This document shows, one piece after another, positions 17,712 to 26,617 of a stretch of 64,000 nucleotides of DNA; position 1 is the first letter of the stretch; each line of letters begins with the position of its first letter. The stretch spans positions 1-64,000 of the forward strand of contig JAHPZH010000001.1 in the NCBI GenBank assembly GCA_019058315.1. The letters run 5' to 3'. Source of the DNA: Candidatus Helarchaeota archaeon (GTDB lineage Archaea; Asgardarchaeota; Lokiarchaeia; Helarchaeales; RDOG01). The translations under genes and the position numbers were made by a program. Below the pieces are notes generated by a model. That model worked only from the letters and a program-made list of their open reading frames with translations. It ran no database searches and was not told the origin of the DNA.

Positions 17712-19583
17712 ATGAGAATAAAAAGAAGAATAATATTATTTACACAGCTTTTCTTTATTTTGACATTATTCGTTGTTATTAACACATCTAAATTTGATCC
17801 TGCTACTATTCCCTTGTCTTCAGACACTAATATTAAAAGTTTTACCTTAAATACTGATGCCAGCTGGTCCAATGCCACAGTAATTTCTGATGATTTTACG
17901 GGATGGAATGATGGTACTAGTGGGAGTCCTAAAATCGCCAAGGATAATAATGGAAATTTACATGTAGTCTGGATGGATTATACAGATGGTGGATGGGGAA
18001 CAGATGCAGAAATATGGTATGTAAATTATACTGCCTCAGGCTGGTCCAAAGCAACTTGTATCTCCGACCTATATGGGTGGAATAATGGTGAAAGTTATTC
18101 CCCAAGCCTCACAGTGGACAGTATCGGCAATGTGCACGTGGTCTGGGAAGATGACACGGACGGTGCGTGGGGAACTGATTATGAAATATTTTACGCAAAC
18201 TACACTGTAACAGGTTGGTCAAACGCGATCGCTATTTCCGATCTTTATGGATGGAACGATGACGATAGTCATGTCTCAAGGATCGCGGTAGACTATAACG
18301 GAAACTTGCATGTGGTCTGGCAGGATGACACGGACGGCGAGTGGGGAACTGATAGAGAAATAATGTACACAAACTACACCACCTCGGGCTGGTCAAACGC
18401 GACATGTGTTTCAGACGCTTATGGGTGGAATAATGGCGACAGTCGATATCCAAACGTCGCCGCGGACGATAGCGGCAATGTACATGTGGTCTGGACGGAT
18501 TACACTGACGGTGAATGGGGAACTGATATTGAAATAATGTACGCGAACTACACCACTTCTGGTTGGTCCAATGCAACTTGTATCTCCGACCTGTATGGGT
18601 GGAATAATGGTGAGAGTTATTCCCCAAGCCTCACAGTGGACGGTATCGGCAATGTGCACGTGGTCTGGATGGATAACACGAACGGTGAGTGGGGAACTGA
18701 CTGGGAAATAATGTACGTAAATTACACCACTTTTGGTTGGTCCAACGCCACCGTGATTTCCGACGATTATACTGGGTGGAATGATGGTGAAAGTAATGGG
18801 CAAAGCATCGCTGTGGACGGTAGCGGCAACGTGCACGTGGTCTGGTACGATGATACGAACGGTGAGTGGGGAACTGATTGGGAAATTATGTACGCAAACT
18901 ACACCGCTGCTGGTTGGTCAAACGCTACCATAATTTCCGATATTTATGGGTGGAACAATGGTGGTAGTGTTTCCCCAAACATTTTAGCGGAAGATAATGG
19001 AAATCTACATTTGGTCTGGGGAGATAACACTGTCGGTGAGTGGGGCGGTGGCGGTCTTGATTATGAAATAATGTACGCAATTATAACTGAAAGACCTACT
19101 ACAACCCACCCGACTGATACTACAATCGTAACGTCATCTTCAGTTGCATTTTATTGGACCCTTTATGATGAGACTGGTCCTGGACAATATCGAGTCTGGG
19201 TAAACGATGCTAATGATAATTATTATATATGGCAAAATTGGACTCCATGGATTAATAACTCTCCTATATTTGTTCCTATAAATAGCACTGTTCCAGGGAG
19301 ATTCAATTATACTATTGAATATTATGATTTCTATCAACAATTCGGCATTTCGGACTCAGTTATAGTAACAATAATTGATCCTGCTGGTGAGGAACCAATT
19401 ATAATCGCACCACAAGGCGGTGGAGATATTTCTAGGTTCTTATTATCACCATTGGGTCTTGGAATTATAGCTGGTGTTGGGGCGATCTTGCTAATATTGG
19501 TAGCAGTTGTAATTAACAATAAAAAAACTATCAAAGAGCTTAAAAAAACCAGTAAAACTACAACGTCTAAAAAGTCAAATTAG
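17712..19583 (+). CDS. Membrane-anchored seven-bladed propeller surface protein 2
   Basis: A 623-residue paralogue with the same plan: signal sequence (IILFTQLFFILTLFVVI), seven ~58-residue propeller units between about 50 and 455, the GPGQYRVWVND domain, a short PAGEEP linker, LSPLGLGII, a membrane helix and a Lys-rich tail. Some blades carry an extra residue (SDDFTGWND, SDDYTGWND), so spacing is less regular than in protein 1. The linker is shorter and lacks the TPTPTP run. The upstream ~100 bases resemble those of the third gene, so each copy carries its own promoter. It is the most divergent of the three. Confidence 0.85.
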   Translation: MRIKRRIILFTQLFFILTLFVVINTSKFDPATIPLSSDTNIKSFTLNTDASWSNATVISDDFTGWNDGTSGSPKIAKDNNGNLHVVWMDYTDGGWGTDAEIWYVNYTASGWSKATCISDLYGWNNGESYSPSLTVDSIGNVHVVWEDDTDGAWGTDYEIFYANYTVTGWSNAIAISDLYGWNDDDSHVSRIAVDYNGNLHVVWQDDTDGEWGTDREIMYTNYTTSGWSNATCVSDAYGWNNGDSRYPNVAADDSGNVHVVWTDYTDGEWGTDIEIMYANYTTSGWSNATCISDLYGWNNGESYSPSLTVDGIGNVHVVWMDNTNGEWGTDWEIMYVNYTTFGWSNATVISDDYTGWNDGESNGQSIAVDGSGNVHVVWYDDTNGEWGTDWEIMYANYTAAGWSNATIISDIYGWNNGGSVSPNILAEDNGNLHLVWGDNTVGEWGGGGLDYEIMYAIITERPTTTHPTDTTIVTSSSVAFYWTLYDETGPGQYRVWVNDANDNYYIWQNWTPWINNSPIFVPINSTVPGRFNYTIEYYDFYQQFGISDSVIVTIIDPAGEEPIIIAPQGGGDISRFLLSPLGLGIIAGVGAILLILVAVVINNKKTIKELKKTSKTTTSKKSN

Positions 19584-19618
19584 CAATAAATATGCTAAAT
19601 ATCTTCATATTCAAATGC

Positions 19619-19628
19619 CCCTTTTTTT
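19619..19628 (+). terminator. T-tract terminator after propeller gene 2
   Basis: CCC plus seven T about 35 bases after the TAG stop, in the same context as after the neighbouring paralogues. Confidence 0.5.
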
Positions 19629-19763
19629 AAAAATTGTTAAATGTGGGATTATCCCTATTTATTTCATATCAAGGTGAATAACCCTTTTTCTTATTAAAGA
19701 TTTATATTTTATAAAATAAAATATTTTTTTATCCTCATTTTTTTGAATTAAAGAAGTGATTAT

Positions 19764-21662
19764 ATGAGAATAAAAAAAATCATAATAGTATTTACACAGA
19801 TTTTGATTATTTTGACATTATTCCTTGTTATTAACACCTCTAAATTTGAATCTGCCACTCTTCCCTTGTCTTCAGTAAACGACAAGAGTTTTAACTTAAA
19901 TACTGCTGCGAGCTGGTCCAATGCGACCGTGATTTCCGACGATTATACTGAGTGGAACGATGGTTCGAGTTTTGGTGCTAGCTTCGTCGTGGATGGTATT
20001 GGCAATGTGCACGTCGTCTGGTGCGATGCCACGAACGGTGAGTGGGGAAATGATTATGAAATAATGTACGCAAATTACACCGCTTCTGGTTGGTCCAATG
20101 CCACCGTGATTTCCGACGATTATACTGGGTGGAATGATGGTGACAGTTGTGACCCAAGCATTGCTATGGACGACAGCGGCAACTTGCACGTGGTCTGGGA
20201 CGATACAACGACCGGTTGGTGGGGTGGAGGTTCCGGGGATCTAGAAATATGGTACGCAAATTATACGAGTAAGGGATGGTCCAAAGCAATATTGATTTCT
20301 GATAATATTACTGGCTGGAATAATGGTTGGAGTCAGCTGCCTAGGGTCGCCGTGGATAATAATAGCAACGTGCATGTGGTCTGGGGCGATGACACGGACG
20401 GTGCGTGGGGAACAGATTTGGAAATAATGTACGTAAACTACACTGCTGCGGGCTGGTCGAACACGATCGCTATTTCAGACCTTTACGGGTGGAACAATGA
20501 TATTAGTCGATATCCAAGCGTCGCCGTGGACGGCAGCAGCAACCTTCATGTGGTTTGGGAGGAGCACACGAACGGTGAGTGGGGAGGTGATAGAGAAATA
20601 ATGTACGCGAACTATACCGCTGCGGGCTGGTCCAATGCCACCGCAATTTCCGACCTTTATGGGTGGAATAATGGTGATAGTTATTGGCCAAGCGTCGCTG
20701 TGGATGGCAGTGGCAACGTGCACGTCGTCTGGCACGATGACACGAACGGTGAGTGGGGAACTGATATTGAAATAATGTATGCAAACTACACCGCCTCAGG
20801 TTGGTCCAACGCTACTGCGATTTCCGACATTTACGGGTGGAACAATGGTGGTAGTTATGTGCCAAGCGTCGCCGTGGATGGCAGCGGCAATGTACACGTC
20901 TTCTGGGAAGATTATACGGACGGTGAGTGGGGAACTGATAGTGAAATAATGTACGCAAACTACACCGCTGCGGGCTGGTCCAATGCCACCGTGATTTCCG
21001 ACCTTTACGGGTGGAACAATGGTGATAGTGGGGGCGCAAAGGTCGCCGTGGACAGCAGCGGCAACGTGCACGTGGTCTGGGACGATGACACGAACGGTGA
21101 GTGGGGAACTGATTCTGAAATAATGTACAGAATTATAACTGAAAGCCCTATTTCAAACCATCCGGCTGATAGTACAATCATAACATCATCTTCAGTTGCA
21201 TTCTATTGGACCCTTTATGATGAGTCTGATCCTGGACAATATCGAGTCTGGGTAAACGATGCTAATGATAATTATTATATATGGCAAAATTGGACTCCAT
21301 GGATTAACAACTCTCCTATATTTATACCTATAAATAGCACTGTTCCAGGGAGATTCAATTATACTATCGAATATTATGATTTCTATCACCAATTCGGCAT
21401 TTCGGACTCAGTTATAGTTACAATAATTGATCCTGCTGGTGAGGAACCAATCATAATCGCACCACAAGGTGGTGGAGATATTTCCCGCTTCTTATTATCA
21501 CCTTTAGGAATTGGAATTATAGCTGGTGTTGGGGCGATGTTTCTAATATTGGTAGCAGTTGTAATTAATAATAAAAGGACTATTAAAAAGAACAATAAAA
21601 TTATTGAAGAACTTAAAAAAACCAGTAAAACTCCGACTTCTAAAAAAAGAGTTGAGAAATAA
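19764..21662 (+). CDS. Membrane-anchored seven-bladed propeller surface protein 3
   Basis: A 632-residue paralogue with signal sequence, seven propeller units, the GPGQYRVWVND-like domain (here DPGQYRVWVND), a PAGEEP linker, a membrane helix and a charged tail. The first ~130 coding bases are nearly identical to those of protein 1, silent sites included, while its C-terminal half is closer to protein 2. This mosaic implies gene conversion. One blade is atypical, with a TTGWWGGGSGD insertion near residue 150. Likely an S-layer-associated or adhesive surface protein; ligand unknown. Confidence 0.85.
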   Translation: MRIKKIIIVFTQILIILTLFLVINTSKFESATLPLSSVNDKSFNLNTAASWSNATVISDDYTEWNDGSSFGASFVVDGIGNVHVVWCDATNGEWGNDYEIMYANYTASGWSNATVISDDYTGWNDGDSCDPSIAMDDSGNLHVVWDDTTTGWWGGGSGDLEIWYANYTSKGWSKAILISDNITGWNNGWSQLPRVAVDNNSNVHVVWGDDTDGAWGTDLEIMYVNYTAAGWSNTIAISDLYGWNNDISRYPSVAVDGSSNLHVVWEEHTNGEWGGDREIMYANYTAAGWSNATAISDLYGWNNGDSYWPSVAVDGSGNVHVVWHDDTNGEWGTDIEIMYANYTASGWSNATAISDIYGWNNGGSYVPSVAVDGSGNVHVFWEDYTDGEWGTDSEIMYANYTAAGWSNATVISDLYGWNNGDSGGAKVAVDSSGNVHVVWDDDTNGEWGTDSEIMYRIITESPISNHPADSTIITSSSVAFYWTLYDESDPGQYRVWVNDANDNYYIWQNWTPWINNSPIFIPINSTVPGRFNYTIEYYDFYHQFGISDSVIVTIIDPAGEEPIIIAPQGGGDISRFLLSPLGIGIIAGVGAMFLILVAVVINNKRTIKKNNKIIEELKKTSKTPTSKKRVEK

Positions 21663-21680
21663 ATATCTTAACTTTCAAAT

Positions 21681-21691
21681 CCCCTTTTTTT
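21681..21691 (+). terminator. T-tract terminator after propeller gene 3
   Basis: CCCC plus seven T about 20 bases after the stop and before the convergent coiled-coil gene. Confidence 0.5.
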
Positions 21692-21715
21692 ATTTTTAGA
21701 GGATGTTTTAATCGC

Positions 21716-22720
21716 TTAATCAATGATTTCTTTATTCTGGTTCTCCACAGCAGTTTTTAATTCATCAGAAATGCTTTGAGAAATGCTCATACTTTTTTCA
21801 ATTTTTTCTTTTATTTTAAGTATTTTTTTAAATTCCGCCTCTACATTTTCTAATTTCTCAGATACAACACCAAATCGTTCCTCTCGATTTTTATATTCAG
21901 CGTTTAAAAGGTCTATATATTTTTTAAGGTTAGTCGTCGCGATTTGATTTACTTCAATAACTTTTAAAGTTTTATTTCTTTGTTTCACTAATGTATCTAT
22001 TGAATCGTTTAATTCTTGTAGCATTGTTTCAATATTAGTAAGAAGATTTTGTTTTTCAATTAATCTATCTTTATATTTATTAAAGAGTTCTTCATTTACT
22101 TTCTTTTGCTTTTCAATGTTACTTAATGTTTCGCGATATTGTTCAATAGCTTGTTCTATTTCTTTTTTCCTTATTTCTCTGTTTTCTAGCTGTTCATTTA
22201 ATAGTTTTATTTCGTCCTCTTTTACTTTAATTAAATTATTAGAGTGTTCCAGTTCGGATTTATTATTTTCAATTGATAATTTTATGGCTTTTTTTTCAGC
22301 TTGTAGACTTTCTATTTTTTTACTTAATGCTTCAGCATCTGCAGTGCGATTCCTGAGCACTGCATTTTGCTCTTCGATGTTTTTATTTATATTTGAAACC
22401 GTTGCACGAAGTTCATCCACTTGAACAGCTTTTTCCTTCACCTTATCATTAAGGACAATTAGATTAATTTCTCTGTTTTCGGCGTCTTTATGTAGGTCTT
22501 CTTGTTTTCTTAATAAGTCATTACATTTTTGATTCAAAACTTCTATGCTATCTTCAACACTTTTTAATTCTTCTTTTTTATCTGCTATTCCTTTTAAAAT
22601 AGATTCCAGTTCTAATTTTTTTTCTTCTACATCTTTAGTGTTTACTTTAATTTGTTTAGGTTTCTTATTTATTTTTGTCGATTTGGGTTTCCTTTTAGCT
22701 TTCGTCAAAGCATAAACCAT
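21716..22720 (-). CDS. Long coiled-coil protein, function unknown
   Basis: This 334-residue protein is almost all Lys, Glu, Leu, Asn and Ile in heptad-like order from about residue 30 to the end. The basic N-terminus (KAKRKPKSTKINKKPKQIK) could bind nucleic acid or acidic lipid. There is no signal peptide, membrane helix or Walker motif, so resemblance to SMC arms is compositional only. It is convergent with the propeller gene and divergent from the DUF2061 gene. A structural or scaffold role is the most that can be said. Confidence 0.7.
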   Translation of the reverse strand: MVYALTKAKRKPKSTKINKKPKQIKVNTKDVEEKKLELESILKGIADKKEELKSVEDSIEVLNQKCNDLLRKQEDLHKDAENREINLIVLNDKVKEKAVQVDELRATVSNINKNIEEQNAVLRNRTADAEALSKKIESLQAEKKAIKLSIENNKSELEHSNNLIKVKEDEIKLLNEQLENREIRKKEIEQAIEQYRETLSNIEKQKKVNEELFNKYKDRLIEKQNLLTNIETMLQELNDSIDTLVKQRNKTLKVIEVNQIATTNLKKYIDLLNAEYKNREERFGVVSEKLENVEAEFKKILKIKEKIEKSMSISQSISDELKTAVENQNKEIID

Positions 22721-22892
22721 TTATCTTTATTAAAAATTAGTTATTCTAAAATTATTAAAAACATGGTTAATTAAATCTTTGTTTGATACTTTTTTTTCTA
22801 TATGTTTTTATTTAAATAGAATAAAAAGAGAAAAGAAAAAATTAGAAAAAATGATCAAGTTCTTTTTTTTTAAACATGAATGGGTGTAAAAA

Positions 22893-23336
22893 ATGGATAT
22901 AAAAAGAGGTTTAGCAAAAAGTTTACTTTATAGGGCAATCACCATTGGACTCGGATTGCTCACAGCATATATTGCTACTGGAGATATCTTAACAGCGTTT
23001 CTTGTTTCCATATTAACAGAAATCGTACAATTTTTTTGGTATTTTGGTTATGACACAGTTTGGACCTATTATGATGAAAAAAGACTTAGAAAAATGATAG
23101 GCGAAGAATATAGACAGAAAGAAATTAAATTAAAATTAAGTCTTGAGTCCATAAATGATATTGCTAGGGAATTTTCTAAGGTGGATACGTTTATTCCTCA
23201 AGTATATAATTCAGTGCTAAGTTTTTATAACAGAATATTACAAAATAAGGAATTGAAAGAATTACATGAGGATTTTTTAGAATATAAGAATGCGTTTGAA
23301 ACCATTCATAAGGGAAGAGAACTTGCAGAAAGTTAA
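22893..23336 (+). CDS. DUF2061 family membrane protein
   Basis: The first ~65 of 147 residues match the DUF2061 pattern: KSLLYRAITIGLGLLTAYIATGD, then a second hydrophobic helix and the signature FFWYFGYDTVWTYY. Two membrane helices are likely, with a cytoplasmic tail of ~80 helical, charged residues. DUF2061 proteins have no settled function. It ends 4 bases before the convergent hdrA at 23341. Confidence 0.75.
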   Translation: MDIKRGLAKSLLYRAITIGLGLLTAYIATGDILTAFLVSILTEIVQFFWYFGYDTVWTYYDEKRLRKMIGEEYRQKEIKLKLSLESINDIAREFSKVDTFIPQVYNSVLSFYNRILQNKELKELHEDFLEYKNAFETIHKGRELAES

Positions 23337-23340
23337 TCTG

Positions 23341-26300
23341 TTACGTTAATAGCCAATCTTCCATTAATGTTATTTGTTCATTTGTGAAATGTTTTTGTGT
23401 AATTGCCCTAACTGGACATCTTGGAACGCATTTTCCACAACCTTTACATAATGCAGGATTTATCTCTGATTTACTAACCTCAACTGTAAATTCTTCGAGT
23501 ACTTGAGTACTAGTAGCTAATGAGATAGCACTATACGGGCAGACTTCAACGCAACTTCCACAGCCTATACATTTTTCAGGGTCAACATAGGAGATATTTC
23601 CTTCTGCCTCAATATAATCCTTACTTAAGACAGTGGAAGCCCTCGAAACCGCCGCATTAGCTTGAGCGATACTTTCTTTAATTGATTTAGGTGCATGTGC
23701 AAGACCGCACAAATAAATTCCTTCAGTAGCAAAATCTACTGGTCGGAGTTTCATATGAGCTTCAAGAAAGAATTGGTCCTCATTTAAGGGAACTTTTAAA
23801 ATTGGTGCCAAGTTTTCATTCCCCGGTGGTGCAACAATCCCTGCGCTTAAAACTAGAAGATCTGCATTAAAAGAGAGTTTTTCAATGCTTGAATTAGATA
23901 ATTCAATGTATAAAGCTCCATTTTTTTCAGTTACTATTGGAGGTTCCTTTTCATCAAATCTAATAAAAGTTATACCTTTCTCACGAGATAATCGATAATA
24001 CTTCTCCTTTAATCCATACGTGCGGATATCTCGATATAATATAAGAATTTCACTATCTGGGTTTTTTTCTTTAATTTTAAGAGCATTTTTAATTGCTTCT
24101 CCACAACAAACCCGACTGCAATAAGGGTGCTCTTCATTTCGGCTTCCCACACATTGAATCATTGCAATTTTTTTACCAATTTTCCCATTTGTATTCAATA
24201 ATTTTTCGAGTTTAGATTGAGTGATTACCTGAGGATTTTCACCATAGAGATATTCTTTTGGTTTATACTCATATGCTCCAGTCGCAACAACTATAACTCC
24301 ATGCTCTATCTCCTTTTTCTTACTACTCGAATTCTCTAAAACAACAGAATTAAAATTACCGACGTATCCATCAATAGTTTCGATAGTTGAATCAAGTAAA
24401 ACCTCGATATTATTTTTGTTTTCAACATTTTTTATCAATTCATGCAAAAATTTTTGCACATCTTCGTTTTCAAGAGTTATGTAAATATTTTTCGCAAATC
24501 CACCCAAATTTTTCTCTTTTTCAATTAAATAAGTCTTAAAACCTTGTTTAGCAAAACCTAATGCTGCTGTCATTCCTGCTATCCCCCCTCCAATCACAAG
24601 AGCATTATGGTTTACATTTAATGTTACTCGTTCTAATGGTTCAATTTGTGAGGCTTTTGCTACGGCCATTCTAACTAAATCTTTTGCTTTTTCAGTAGCC
24701 TTCTCTGGCTCGTGCATATGAACCCAAGAACACTGATCTCTTATATTTGCCATCTCAAATAAGTACTGGTTTAAACCAGCCTCCCTTATTGTCTCGCGGA
24801 ATAATGGTTCATGAGTTCTTGGTGTACAAGATGCAACTATAACGCGGTTCAATCTATGTTTTTTTATCATATCTTTAATTTTACTTTGTGTATCAGCAGA
24901 ACAAGTATATAAGTTCCTATCAGTAAAAACTACGTTAGGTAATGATTCGGCGTATTTAACAACTTGTGGAACATCAACTACCCCTCCAATATTTATTCCA
25001 CAATGACAAATGAAAACTCCTATACGTGGCTCTTGGTTTGATATATCTATTTCTTCAGGATATTCCTTTTCTGTAACCAATTCCCCTCTTACAGGAGCTA
25101 AAAGCTGCTGAACTTGCCCAGCAGCAGCCGAAGCCTCCATAACAGACTCAGGTATATCTTTAGGAGAAGCAAAAACCCCACATACATATATACCAGGTCT
25201 TGAAGACTCTATAGGATTAAATGGTTGTGTTTTGCAAAATCCATATTCATCTAAGTCAATATTTAGTTTTTCAGCTAATTCTTTAGCACTTTTAGTCGGA
25301 TTAAGCCCTACAGCAAGAATTACCATATTAAAAATTTCTTCTATATTTTCCCCCTTATCTCCTTCATATGTAAGAATTAAATCATGATTTTCTGGATCTT
25401 CTTCTATAGAGGCTATTCTACGCCTTATATAACGGATTCCATATTCATCTTTTGCTCGTTCTATATATTTATCAAAATCTTTTCCGTATGCCCGTACATC
25501 CATAGAAAATATTGTGGGGTTTACTTGGTGTTGGTGTTCTTTAGCTATGACTGCTTCTTTACAAGTATACATGCAACAGACCGAGCTGCAATAATCTTTT
25601 GAATGTGCCGGGTCTCTGGAACCGATACATTGGAGAAAGGCTACTTTACTTGGAATATCCCCATCAGAAGGTCTGAGAACCAACCCTCCAAAGGGCCCAC
25701 TCGCACTTAAAATGCGTTCAAATTCAATACTAGACAAAACATTAGGATATTTACCATAACCATACATTTTTAATGGAGTTGGATCGAATTCGTCAAATCC
25801 AATGGCTAAAATAACGGCCCCCACATCAAGCTCTATTGATTCACCAGTTTGAATATAATCAATTGCATGAGCTTTACAAACCCCTTCACAAACACCGCAC
25901 CCAATACATTCATCTTTATTAATGCAAAAAATTAATGGAACTGCTTGGGGATATTTAACAGAAACAGCTTTATTGCTGGCTAATTTTTCATTAAATAAAT
26001 CAATTGCTTCGGTAGGACAATTTCGAGCACATATTCCGCAACCAGTACATGCATCTTCTTTAATGTATCTTGCTTGTTTATGCAATTTTGCTTTAAAATT
26101 TCCCGGTTGTCCCTCAAGCTTTTCCAATTGTGCATTTGTAATTATTTCAATGTTTTGATGTCTTCCCGCTTCTATTAGCTTGGGAGCAAGGATGCACATT
26201 GCACAATCATTGGTTGGAAAAGTCTTATCTAATTGCGCCATGACTCCTCCAATACTGGTAGATGATTCTAAAAGGTAAACTTTAAATCCAGAATCAGCTA

Positions 26301-26367
26301 AATCAATAGATGCTTGAGTTCCGGCAATTCCACCGCCTACTACCAAAACTCCACCAATCTTTTCCAT
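23341..26367 (-). CDS. hdrA: Solitary HdrA-like protein with two flavin modules
   Basis: A 1008-residue close paralogue of the HdrA at 4777-7788, with long shared stretches and the same two modules: GGGIAGTQASIDL, FPTNDCAMCILAPKL, CTGCGICARNCP, CIGCGVCEGVCK, then ICHCGINIGG, GGGIAGMTAALGF and C-terminal CIGCGSCVEVCP and CKGCGKCVPRCP. Unlike the other HdrA loci it has no mvhD, hdrB or hdrC beside it. It may exchange into another Hdr complex or be an alternative subunit. The ATG lies in TTTTCC context without a strong ribosome site, and the 250-base spacer upstream is plain AT-rich DNA. Confidence 0.9.
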   Translation of the reverse strand: MEKIGGVLVVGGGIAGTQASIDLADSGFKVYLLESSTSIGGVMAQLDKTFPTNDCAMCILAPKLIEAGRHQNIEIITNAQLEKLEGQPGNFKAKLHKQARYIKEDACTGCGICARNCPTEAIDLFNEKLASNKAVSVKYPQAVPLIFCINKDECIGCGVCEGVCKAHAIDYIQTGESIELDVGAVILAIGFDEFDPTPLKMYGYGKYPNVLSSIEFERILSASGPFGGLVLRPSDGDIPSKVAFLQCIGSRDPAHSKDYCSSVCCMYTCKEAVIAKEHQHQVNPTIFSMDVRAYGKDFDKYIERAKDEYGIRYIRRRIASIEEDPENHDLILTYEGDKGENIEEIFNMVILAVGLNPTKSAKELAEKLNIDLDEYGFCKTQPFNPIESSRPGIYVCGVFASPKDIPESVMEASAAAGQVQQLLAPVRGELVTEKEYPEEIDISNQEPRIGVFICHCGINIGGVVDVPQVVKYAESLPNVVFTDRNLYTCSADTQSKIKDMIKKHRLNRVIVASCTPRTHEPLFRETIREAGLNQYLFEMANIRDQCSWVHMHEPEKATEKAKDLVRMAVAKASQIEPLERVTLNVNHNALVIGGGIAGMTAALGFAKQGFKTYLIEKEKNLGGFAKNIYITLENEDVQKFLHELIKNVENKNNIEVLLDSTIETIDGYVGNFNSVVLENSSSKKKEIEHGVIVVATGAYEYKPKEYLYGENPQVITQSKLEKLLNTNGKIGKKIAMIQCVGSRNEEHPYCSRVCCGEAIKNALKIKEKNPDSEILILYRDIRTYGLKEKYYRLSREKGITFIRFDEKEPPIVTEKNGALYIELSNSSIEKLSFNADLLVLSAGIVAPPGNENLAPILKVPLNEDQFFLEAHMKLRPVDFATEGIYLCGLAHAPKSIKESIAQANAAVSRASTVLSKDYIEAEGNISYVDPEKCIGCGSCVEVCPYSAISLATSTQVLEEFTVEVSKSEINPALCKGCGKCVPRCPVRAITQKHFTNEQITLMEDWLLT

Positions 26368-26617
26368 CTATCCACACTTCTAAAAAAGACCAAAGAGAAT
26401 TAAGAGTATTAATGTAATGAATTTAATTTGATTAAATTTTTAAAAATACAATCCATTTTTCATATAAGTTTTTAACTATTGTTTTATTTTATCCTAATCT
26501 TATATTGAATTCAATAGGATAAGAAAAAAAGAGCAAATTAAAAATTACATAGGAATTTTGACTAAAAAGGTTTTAAGAAAAAAAAGGAAAAAAATAAAAA
26601 AAAATACTTTTACGCTT

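Noticed and set aside
15655..21662. Sialidase function for the propeller proteins
   Set aside because: The blades resemble BNR-type repeats, but no Arg triad, Asp-box SxDxGxTW series or catalytic Tyr was recognised.
21716..22720. SMC or Rad50 ATPase
   Set aside because: Only coiled coil is present; no Walker A, Walker B or hinge is visible.
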